Of a stretch of 10,523 nt of DNA, positions 1-5,780 are shown piece after piece (position 1 is the first letter of the stretch; every line of letters begins with the position of its first letter). Position numbers and translations under genes: made by a program. Below the pieces are notes generated by a model. The model saw only the letters and a program-made list of their open reading frames with translations, was not told the DNA's origin and did no database searches. Source of the stretch: Caulobacteraceae bacterium (lineage in GTDB: Bacteria > Pseudomonadota > Alphaproteobacteria > Caulobacterales > Caulobacteraceae); assembly GCA_020852035.1 (NCBI GenBank), contig JADZBR010000007.1:1-10523 (forward strand), read 5' to 3'.

Positions 1-450
1 CTCGACGCCGGGCCTGGTCAGGTCGCCCCAGTCGCGGATCGCCTTCGGATTGCCCTTGCGCACCAGGAACACGATGGTCGAGGTGTAGGGGCACGAGTTC
101 TGCGGCAGGCGCGCCTGCCAGTCGGCCGCCAGCAGCTTCTTCTCGGCGATGGCGTCGATGTCCGCGGCGAGGGCCAGGGTGACCACGTCCGCGGCCAGGC
201 CGTCGATCACCGAGCGCGCCTGCTTGCCGGAGCCGCCGTGCGACTGGTCGACGCTCACCGCCCCGCCCGCCGCCTGCTTGCCGGCGAACACGGCGTTGTA
301 ATCCCGGTAGAGTTCGCGGGTCGGGTCGTAGCTGACATTGAGCAGGCCGCGCGCGGCCGCCGCGGGCTTTCCCGCCCCGCCCGGCGAGCAGGCGGCCAAG
401 GCCGCGGCGCCCGCGCCCATCAGGATCTGACGACGGTCCACTCCGATCAT
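1..450 (-). CDS. sbp: Sulfate ABC transporter substrate-binding lipoprotein, N-terminal part (gene runs off the left edge)
   Basis: Translated from ATG at 450-448, this gives 150 residues of a periplasmic sulfate-binding protein, a family usually about 330-350 residues long, so less than half is in the window. The diagnostic stretch is residues 64-97, including SVDQSHGGSGKQARSVIDGL followed by ADVVTLALAAD; the QSHGGSGKQAR segment is a hallmark of the Sbp/CysP family and contributes to sulfate binding. The N-terminus has a twin-arginine-like DRRQIL (residues 5-10), a short Ala-rich hydrophobic stretch and a lipobox LAAC with Cys21, so the protein is probably a lipoprotein, possibly Tat-exported. 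GGAGGAG lies about 10 bases upstream of the ATG, which supports this start over Met11. By family knowledge it delivers sulfate to a CysT/CysW/CysA permease; those genes are not visible here. Sbp versus the thiosulfate-preferring CysP cannot be separated from the fragment. Confidence 0.88.
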   Translation of the reverse strand, partial: MIGVDRRQILMGAGAAALAACSPGGAGKPAAAARGLLNVSYDPTRELYRDYNAVFAGKQAAGGAVSVDQSHGGSGKQARSVIDGLAADVVTLALAADIDAIAEKKLLAADWQARLPQNSCPYTSTIVFLVRKGNPKAIRDWGDLTRPGVE

Positions 451-568
451 CGGCCTCTTGCTCCTCCAAGGCGACAGGACGAACGCCCACGCATCGATTG
501 CGATGCGTTGGCGGCGCCTCACCCGAGCCTTCTAGCCGACAGGGCCCAGCCCCGCCTGCGCCTTATTC

Positions 569-591
569 CTATCGAGTTGATAGAATTTCTA
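569..591. promoter_or_regulatory. Overlapping AT-rich dyads upstream of the sulfate-binding gene, candidate operator/promoter
   Basis: In a very GC-rich surrounding there is an AT-rich patch (about 562-592) with two overlapping inverted repeats. CTATC-N5-GATAG occupies 569-583, and the perfect 11-base palindrome TAGAATTTCTA occupies 581-591. It lies about 120 bases upstream of the sulfate-binding gene start and about 90 bases upstream of the divergent gene at 681. A dyad in this place would suit a regulator of sulfur assimilation, but I cannot assign it to a known regulator. Its role is inference. Confidence 0.4.
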
Positions 592-680
592 GGCGGCGCG
601 GCGTCGTTCGCAGTTTCTTAGGCGCCGGGCGACAAGCTGGGCGCAGGCGGCGACCTTTGGGTCGCGCTGGATTCCAGGGC

Positions 681-2021
681 ATGGGTTCGACCGGAGGAAA
701 ACTCGGATTCGGCGAGCGGCTGCGGCGGCTGTTCGGCCCGCGCGACCGGCTGGTCTTCGGCGGGAACCGCACGCGACGGCTGGAGGAGCCTCGCGAGTCG
801 GTCTCCGGCGCGCGGTTCGGTCTGGTCGGCCTTACCGATCTGCGCGAGCATCTGGGTGAACGCTGGCCCGAGCTGGCCGAGCGTGTGCATGGCCTCGCCC
901 AAACGGTGATCTCGCGTCATCTCACCCGCGGCGACGTCTTCGACGCCCACGGCGAGGACGGCTACGTGGTGCTGTTCGCCCAACTCTCCAAGACCGAGGC
1001 GGACTTCAAATGCCGGGTGATCGCCAAGGAGATCAGCGCCAAGCTGCTGGGGTCCGAATGGAGCGGCCTGGCCCGGCTCGACAGCGTGACGATCGAACTG
1101 GAGCGCGAGGTCCTGATAGTCGACGACCTAGCGGCGGCGCTCGACCAGGCGGTGGCCAAGGGCGCGCCGCTGGAGGAGGAGGCGCCGGCCGCGCGCTCCC
1201 CCGCCTTCGTCAGGCGCCAGGGCCCCGCCGCATCGCCTCCAACGGCGACCGTGATCGCCAGAGCCCCGTCCCGCGGCCCGCCGACCCTGGTCGAGACGCC
1301 CGATGCCGGGGAGCCGCCGGTCTATGCGCCGGTCTGGGATTTCGGCAGCAACGCCATGCTGCGCTTCCGCCTGCTGCCGCCGGTCGCCCCGGCCGGCCAG
1401 CCGGAGCCGGAAGTTGTGCTGGCCGCCAAGCAGGACGTGGCCGCCCTGACCAAGGCGCTGTTCGACCTCGGCCGCCTGGCGCAGCTCGGCCGGCGGCTGG
1501 CGGTGATCTGCCCGCTGCACCTGACCACCCTCGGCCGTGACGGCTGGCGCAGCCAACTGGTCCGCATGCTGAAGGACTGCCCCGAGCCCCAGCGCCGACT
1601 ACTCACGCTGGAGTTCATCGTGCCTGAGAAGGCGCCCGCGGCCTGGCCTCGGGCATTGCAGGCGCGCTGCGCGGGTCTGCCCGTGGCCTGCACGGCCCGG
1701 ATCGGGCCGCAGGGGGACCTGTCCGGTCTCCGGCCGCCCGCGGGTCTGACACAGGTCAACCTGGACCTTCCCGAGGGCTTCCCGGGCGACAGGGCCGGCG
1801 TGGCGCAGCTGGACGCCTTCGCCCACGCGGCGTCGGCGGCGGGCCTCGCCTGCGGCGTGCTGGGTCTGGAGGACCGCCCGCTGGTGCTGGCTGCGTCGGC
1901 CGCGGGCTTCTCGCAACTCTCAGGACCGGCCGTCCATGAGGGCGTCCACACCCTGACCCAGGCGGTGCGCTTCGACCTGGCCTCGCTCTACCGCGATCTC
2001 TTGCCGAGCGCCGCCTCCTAA
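681..2021 (+). CDS. Hypothetical protein resembling a catalytically dead GGDEF-EAL protein
   Basis: The protein has 446 residues from ATG 681. An in-frame ATG at 498 would add 61 low-complexity residues spanning the AT-rich operator-like region, so I reject it; a TTG at 657 is possible, and no start has a strong Shine-Dalgarno site. Residues about 45-125 look like a degenerate diguanylate cyclase fold: after GDVFDAH the place of the GG[D/E]EF loop holds GEDGY (91-95), then a long helix. A Pro/Ala-rich linker covers about 161-215. Residues about 218-440 follow the strand/helix pattern of an EAL domain but lack its signature residues: no EAL triplet near FRLLP (229-233), ICPLHL where NxS is expected, LEFIVPE (310-316) for the ExxE strand, no DDFG loop, and no QG near GFSQLSGPAVHEG. 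If the assignment is right it cannot make or hydrolyse c-di-GMP and may be a scaffold or binding protein. No signal peptide or membrane segment is seen. Its stop codon overlaps that of the convergent receiver gene. Confidence 0.75.
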   Translation: MGSTGGKLGFGERLRRLFGPRDRLVFGGNRTRRLEEPRESVSGARFGLVGLTDLREHLGERWPELAERVHGLAQTVISRHLTRGDVFDAHGEDGYVVLFAQLSKTEADFKCRVIAKEISAKLLGSEWSGLARLDSVTIELEREVLIVDDLAAALDQAVAKGAPLEEEAPAARSPAFVRRQGPAASPPTATVIARAPSRGPPTLVETPDAGEPPVYAPVWDFGSNAMLRFRLLPPVAPAGQPEPEVVLAAKQDVAALTKALFDLGRLAQLGRRLAVICPLHLTTLGRDGWRSQLVRMLKDCPEPQRRLLTLEFIVPEKAPAAWPRALQARCAGLPVACTARIGPQGDLSGLRPPAGLTQVNLDLPEGFPGDRAGVAQLDAFAHAASAAGLACGVLGLEDRPLVLAASAAGFSQLSGPAVHEGVHTLTQAVRFDLASLYRDLLPSAAS

Positions 2022-2377
2022 GCCGCCATCGCCGCGGCGAGCGCGGCCGGGTCCACCGGCTTGGAAAGACAGGCGTCAGCGCCCATCTGGCGGGCGATCT
2101 GCAGGTAGAGATCCGGCCCGATCCGGCCGCCGCCGGAGATCGCCACCACCCGCAGCCCCGGCCAGTCGCGGCGGATCTCGGAGATCAGCTCGACGCCGTC
2201 CTTGTCCGGCATGACGAGGTCGAGCACGACGCCGTGCACCGGCAGTTCGGCGAGCACCTTGGACAGCTGGCGGCTGTCGTCGATCTCCAACGGCCTGAAT
2301 CCGGCCGCTTCGAGGTCGTGGGCGATCTTGGCCCGCACCAGCTCGTCGTCGTCCACGACGCAAACCAACTTGCTCAT
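2018..2377 (-). CDS. Stand-alone receiver (single-domain response regulator)
   Basis: This 119-residue protein is a receiver (REC) domain alone, with no output domain. The acidic pocket is D9-D10-D11 in CVVDDDE, the phosphoacceptor is D53 in VVLDLVMPDKDG, the switch Ser is S81 in VAISGGG, and the conserved Lys is K106 in LSKPVD. An upstream in-frame ATG at 2410 would add 11 residues. I prefer the ATG at 2377 because GAGAGG sits 7 bases before it and the first beta strand begins directly afterwards. It is transcribed away from the hybrid kinase gene across a 109-base gap, so it is a plausible target or phosphate sink of that kinase; that pairing is inference. The 3' end overlaps the stop of the convergent gene by 4 bases. 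Confidence 0.93.
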   Translation of the reverse strand: MSKLVCVVDDDELVRAKIAHDLEAAGFRPLEIDDSRQLSKVLAELPVHGVVLDLVMPDKDGVELISEIRRDWPGLRVVAISGGGRIGPDLYLQIARQMGADACLSKPVDPAALAAAMAA

Positions 2378-2395
2378 CGTCCCGCCTCTCAACGC

Positions 2396-2419
2396 TGCCG
2401 TGTGCGGCATTCAGCCGCA
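2396..2419 (-). promoter_or_regulatory. Two alternative hairpins in the leader of the receiver gene
   Basis: TGCCG-N4-CGGCA (2396-2409) and TGCGGC-N5-GCCGCA (2403-2419) share the bases 2403-2409, so only one stem can form at a time. They lie 19-42 bases upstream of the receiver gene's ATG, next to its ribosome binding site. Whether they regulate anything is unknown; short GC-rich stems arise easily at this base composition. Confidence 0.3.
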
Positions 2420-2422
2420 GGG

Positions 2423-2443
2423 TTCATTACCATTTAATGAGTC
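2423..2443. promoter_or_regulatory. AT-rich divergent promoter region with a CtrA-like site next to a GANTC site
   Basis: This is the only AT-rich stretch between the divergent receiver and hybrid-kinase genes. It contains TTCA-N7-TTAA (2423-2437), one base away from the CtrA consensus TTAA-N7-TTAA of Caulobacterales, and it is followed by GAGTC (2439-2443), a CcrM-type GANTC methylation site. It is 46 bases from the receiver start and 50 bases from the kinase start, so it could serve either promoter. The match is degenerate and is not proof of CtrA binding. Confidence 0.4.
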
Positions 2444-2486
2444 CGCGCTTTCCTGAGCAGCTTCATGGGCTTGGCAGGGGAGCGCC

Positions 2487-5048
2487 ATGCCGGACAAGCC
2501 GACCGCGGTCCTGCAGGAGCGGATCAAGGAACTGCCGCTGGTCAAGAAGCGGACGCCGCGGGCGCCCGCCTTCGCGCTGATCGCCGTCCTGGCCGCGGCC
2601 ATGACCGTGGTCGGCGTCCTGACCTTCAGAGGCTTCGACAGCACCGCCGCCGCGGTGGCCGAGATCGAGCATCGCCAGGCGACCCGCGCCCAGGTGGAGA
2701 CGGTCTTCAACCTGCTGCAGGACGCCGAGAGCAGCCAGCGCGGCTATCTGCTGACCGGCGACCCGCGGTTCCTTGGCCCCTACCGCTCGGCCGAGCGGCG
2801 CGTCACCGAGGAGATGGCCCAGCTCGGGGATCTGCTGCGCGGCGACGCCGCCCAGGCCGCGCGGGCCCGCCGCTTGCACGACCAGATCGGCGAGCGGCTG
2901 GACGAGATGGCGCGCGTCATCCTGCAACGCGACAACGACGGCGCGCAGGCGGCGGCCGACCGCGTCGCCGAAGGCCGCGGCTCAGCGGACATGGAAGCCA
3001 TCCGTGTCACCATCGACGAGTTGCGCCGCACCGAGGCGGCGGCCGCGCAGGCGGCGGCCGAGCGTCAGCACACCGCGACGGCCAACGGCAGACGGCTGGC
3101 GACCGGCGTGCTGGTGGCGCTGATCGTCGTCCTGGCGCTGACCGCCGCGGCCGCCGAGATCCTGATGCGGGTGAAGGATCGGCTGGTCACAAATTTCGTC
3201 GATCTCGCCGTCCGCCGGGTGGCGGAATTCGAGGAGGCCAGCGACGGCATCCTGGTGCTCAACCAGGAAGGCTATGTCGAAGCCATCAACAGCGCCGCCG
3301 AGCAGATGTTCGGCCGCTCGCGCGCGAGCATCGCCGGCACGCACGTGCACGACATCATGCCGCTCGCCGAAGAGGGCGAGGCGCCCTTCGTGACCCGCCT
3401 GGAGGCCGCCCACGGGGTCCTCGGCTCGGCCGAGGTCCGCGAGATCACCGCCCGCCACGCCGACGGCGGCGACGCGCCCGTGGACGTCACCGTCCGGCCG
3501 ATGCACATGAACGACGGGCTCTACATCGGCGTCTACGCGCGCGACATTTCCGACCGAAAACGGGTGGAACAGCTGAAGGACGAGTTCGTCTCCACCGTCA
3601 GCCACGAACTGCGCACGCCGCTGACCTCCATCGCCGGCTCGCTCGGGCTCTTGGCCGGCGGCGTCGGCCAGGCCCTGCCGGAAGGGCCCGCGCGGCTGAT
3701 CGCCATCGCCCACGCCAACTGCCAGCGGCTGATCCGGCTGATCAACGACATGCTGGACGTGGAGAAGATCGAGTCCGGCAAGATGAAGTTCGACATGGCG
3801 CCGATCACCGTCTCGGACGCCGCCGCCCGCTCGATCGACGCCGTGCGCGGCTACGCCGAACAGCTGGGCGTGGAGCTTCGCCTGCAGGTGGAGGACGACG
3901 ACCTCGTGGTGCGCGGCGACATGGACCGCCTGGTGCAGGTGGGCGCCAACCTGATCTCCAACGCCGCCAAGTTCTCGCGCCCCGGCGAGGCCGTGGAGGT
4001 CAGCGTCCGCCGACGCGGCAATCTCGCGCGTTTCTCCGTGCGCGACCACGGCCCGGGCATCCCCGACGAGTTCCGAGGCCGCATCTTCTCCAAGTTCGCC
4101 CAGGCCGATTCCTCCGACACCCGCCAGAAGGGCGGCACCGGCCTCGGGCTGGTGATCGCCAAGGAGATCGTCGATCGCCACGGCGGGCGCCTGTGGTTCG
4201 AGTCCGAGCCGGGCGAAGGCGCCTGCTTCCACGCCGACCTGCCGCTGGCCGAGATCCTGGAGCCCGCCGCCGGACCGCAGACCGGCGAGCGCCTGCTGAT
4301 CTGCGAGGATGACGCCGACGTCGCGGCGGTTCTTCGCCAGACGCTGGAGGAGGACGGCTTCGCCGTCGATATCGTCACCACCGTGGCCGACGCGGTCTCC
4401 GCGCTCAGCGTCCGCAACCCCTACCGCGCCCTGGTGCTGGACCTCGTCCTGCCCGACGGCGACGGCGTGCACCTGATCCAGGCCCTGCGCGCCCTGCCCG
4501 CCACCCGCGACCTGCCGATCATCGTGGTCTCCGCCGAGGCCGACCGCGGCCGCCGCACCCTGGGGGCGCGGGCGCTCAACGTGGTCGACTGGATGGACAA
4601 GCCCGTCGACATCGCCCGCCTGCGCCGCGCGGTGGTCGCCGCCCTGGCTCACAGCACCGCCGAGCGGCCCCTGATCCTGCACGTCGACGACGACCATGAC
4701 ATCCTGCGGGTCACCGCCGCCGCCCTGGCCGTCTGCGGCGAGGTGGCCTCGGTGGAGAGCCTCGCCAAGGCCCGCGCCTTCCTCGCCGCCCGCACACCGG
4801 ACCTGGTGGTGCTGGACCTGGCGCTCGGCGACGGTTCGGGCCTGGAGTTGCTGGCCGACCTCACCGACGGCTCCGGCGCGGCCATCCCTGTGCTGATCTT
4901 CTCGGCCCAGGACACCGATCAGTTGGTGCTCAACCGCGTAGCCGAGGTGATGACCAAGTCGCGCACCTCGCTCGCGGGGCTGGCCGAAACCGTCAAGCGC
5001 ATGCTCGAGACGGCGCCTCCGCCGCCGCAACGGAGGCTCGCGTCATGA
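2487..5048 (+). CDS. CHASE3-PAS hybrid sensor histidine kinase with two receiver domains
   Basis: This 853-residue protein is a membrane sensor kinase. In order it has: a cytoplasmic tail; TM1 (about 26-46); a periplasmic CHASE3-type sensor (about 47-200, with LLQDAESSQRGYLLTGD at 76-92 typical of the family); TM2 (about 204-224); PAS (about 245-358); HisKA with phosphoacceptor H373 in VSHELRTP; and HATPase_c with N488/N492 (N box), DHGPG at 520-524, and GGTGLGL at 549-555. REC1 (about 602-720) has D608/D609, acceptor D652, S682 and K705-P. REC2 (about 727-841) has D734/D735, acceptor D777 in VVLDLALGDGSG and S806, but K824 is followed by Ser and not the usual Pro. AGGGGAG four bases before ATG 2487 fixes the start. 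The stop overlaps the next gene as ATGA. Autokinase activity and transfer to REC1 are expected from the residues; the CHASE3 ligand is unknown. There is no DNA-binding output domain. Confidence 0.96.
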   Translation: MPDKPTAVLQERIKELPLVKKRTPRAPAFALIAVLAAAMTVVGVLTFRGFDSTAAAVAEIEHRQATRAQVETVFNLLQDAESSQRGYLLTGDPRFLGPYRSAERRVTEEMAQLGDLLRGDAAQAARARRLHDQIGERLDEMARVILQRDNDGAQAAADRVAEGRGSADMEAIRVTIDELRRTEAAAAQAAAERQHTATANGRRLATGVLVALIVVLALTAAAAEILMRVKDRLVTNFVDLAVRRVAEFEEASDGILVLNQEGYVEAINSAAEQMFGRSRASIAGTHVHDIMPLAEEGEAPFVTRLEAAHGVLGSAEVREITARHADGGDAPVDVTVRPMHMNDGLYIGVYARDISDRKRVEQLKDEFVSTVSHELRTPLTSIAGSLGLLAGGVGQALPEGPARLIAIAHANCQRLIRLINDMLDVEKIESGKMKFDMAPITVSDAAARSIDAVRGYAEQLGVELRLQVEDDDLVVRGDMDRLVQVGANLISNAAKFSRPGEAVEVSVRRRGNLARFSVRDHGPGIPDEFRGRIFSKFAQADSSDTRQKGGTGLGLVIAKEIVDRHGGRLWFESEPGEGACFHADLPLAEILEPAAGPQTGERLLICEDDADVAAVLRQTLEEDGFAVDIVTTVADAVSALSVRNPYRALVLDLVLPDGDGVHLIQALRALPATRDLPIIVVSAEADRGRRTLGARALNVVDWMDKPVDIARLRRAVVAALAHSTAERPLILHVDDDHDILRVTAAALAVCGEVASVESLAKARAFLAARTPDLVVLDLALGDGSGLELLADLTDGSGAAIPVLIFSAQDTDQLVLNRVAEVMTKSRTSLAGLAETVKRMLETAPPPPQRRLAS

Positions 5049-5437
5049 GCGACCTGAAGGTGCTCTACGTCGACGACGAGCCCGATATCCGCGAGGTGGC
5101 GACCATCTCCCTGGAGCTCGACCCGGCGATCAAGGTGCGCGCCGCCGAATCCGGCCCCCAGGCGCTGGAGTGGGTGGCCTCCGGCGACTGCCGCCCGGAC
5201 GTGGTGCTGCTCGACGTGATGATGCCGGGGATGGACGGCCCCAGCGTGCTGAAGGCCCTGCGCCTGCTGGAGCCGACGCGGGAGACGCCGGTGGTCTTCA
5301 TCACCGCCCGCGCCCAGAGCCACGAGCGCCACCGCTTCCTCGACCTCGGCGCGGCGGGGGTGATCACCAAGCCCTTCGATCCGATGACCCTGGCCACCGA
5401 ACTGCGCGCGGTGATGGCGGCCGGGCCGGTGGCTTGA
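5045..5437 (+). CDS. CheY-like single-domain response regulator
   Basis: This 130-residue receiver domain has no output domain. The key residues are all present: D10/D11 in YVDDEPD, acceptor D57 in VVLLDVMMPGMDG, T87 in VFITAR, and K109-P110 in ITKPFD. ATG 5045 overlaps the kinase stop (ATGA) and is preceded by GGAGG at 5032-5036, eight bases upstream, so translation is probably coupled to the kinase. Its own TGA overlaps the TTG start of the Hpt gene. The order kinase-REC-Hpt suggests it is either the terminal receiver of a phosphorelay or an intermediate that exchanges phosphate with the Hpt protein. No effector can be named from the sequence. Confidence 0.95.
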   Translation: MSDLKVLYVDDEPDIREVATISLELDPAIKVRAAESGPQALEWVASGDCRPDVVLLDVMMPGMDGPSVLKALRLLEPTRETPVVFITARAQSHERHRFLDLGAAGVITKPFDPMTLATELRAVMAAGPVA

Positions 5438-5715
5438 CCGATCCCCTCCAGCTGCTGCGCGAGCGCTTCCTCGCCCGCGCGCGCGGCGACCTCGCCGCCG
5501 TCGAAGCCCACCTCGCCGGAGAGACGCTCGCCTTCGACAACCTGCGCCTGCTGGTGCACCGCCTCGCCGGGGCCGGCGGGACCTTCGGCTATCTGGACAT
5601 CAGCGAGGCCGCCGGGACGGCGGAGGATCGGCTGCTGACGGACGGCGACCTGGAACCGGCCCTGATCGAGCTGCGGGACACCCTGGCGCGATATGCGACC
5701 TCGCCCGACGGGTAG
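5434..5715 (+). CDS. Small Hpt (histidine phosphotransfer) protein with TTG start
   Basis: This 93-residue all-helical protein carries the Hpt signature: LVHRLAGAGGTFGYLDIS, residues 40-57, matches the HxLxGxxxxxG pattern, with H42 the predicted phosphorylated histidine. The reading frame is open far upstream inside the preceding receiver gene, but that part is a shadow. The only sensible start is TTG at 5434, which overlaps the receiver stop as TTGA and mirrors the ATGA overlap one gene earlier. No ATG or GTG in this frame lies just upstream of the domain. The length matches a one-domain Hpt protein. By family knowledge it would relay phosphate between receiver aspartates, here plausibly from the hybrid kinase REC domains to one of the stand-alone receivers. 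The start is the least certain part. Confidence 0.85.
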   Translation: MTDPLQLLRERFLARARGDLAAVEAHLAGETLAFDNLRLLVHRLAGAGGTFGYLDISEAAGTAEDRLLTDGDLEPALIELRDTLARYATSPDG

Positions 5716-5732
5716 GCCAAACCGCCTGTTCG

Positions 5733-5759
5733 AACTCCGCCCGGTCTCAACCCGGAGTT
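5733..5759 (+). terminator. Hairpin after the phosphorelay operon, possible weak terminator or leader structure
   Basis: AACTCCG (5733-5739) pairs perfectly with CGGAGTT (5753-5759) around a 13-base loop; CCGG copies inside the loop could give an alternative pairing. It begins 17 bases after the Hpt stop and ends 21 bases before the next ATG. No T-run follows, so a classical intrinsic terminator is not supported. It could attenuate read-through into the EAL gene or be part of that gene's leader. Confidence 0.35.
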
Positions 5760-5780
5760 AAGCGCACTCGTGGCAAGGGG

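Noticed and set aside
238..621. Plus-strand open frame opposite the sulfate-binding gene
   Set aside because: It is antisense to a clearly recognised gene and has an Arg/Ala-rich product with no motif.
498..680. N-terminal extension of the 681-2021 protein from ATG 498
   Set aside because: The extra 61 residues are Arg/Pro/Gly-rich with no fold-like pattern and would cover the AT-rich dyads that look regulatory.
2465..4312. Open frame of about 615 codons overlapping the kinase gene on the same strand
   Set aside because: Arg/Gly/Ala/Pro-rich product without recognisable domains; the kinase frame explains the region fully.
2982..5030. Open frame of about 680 codons antisense to the hybrid kinase gene
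   Set aside because: It is low-complexity (His/Gly/Val/Asp-rich), has no domain-like motif, and lies opposite a gene with complete catalytic motifs. It is a codon-bias shadow typical of GC-rich genomes.
5170..5433. Long upstream extension of the Hpt frame inside the receiver gene
   Set aside because: Translation gives Gly/Arg-rich shadow sequence; the receiver frame is real there. The Hpt fold starts only near 5434.
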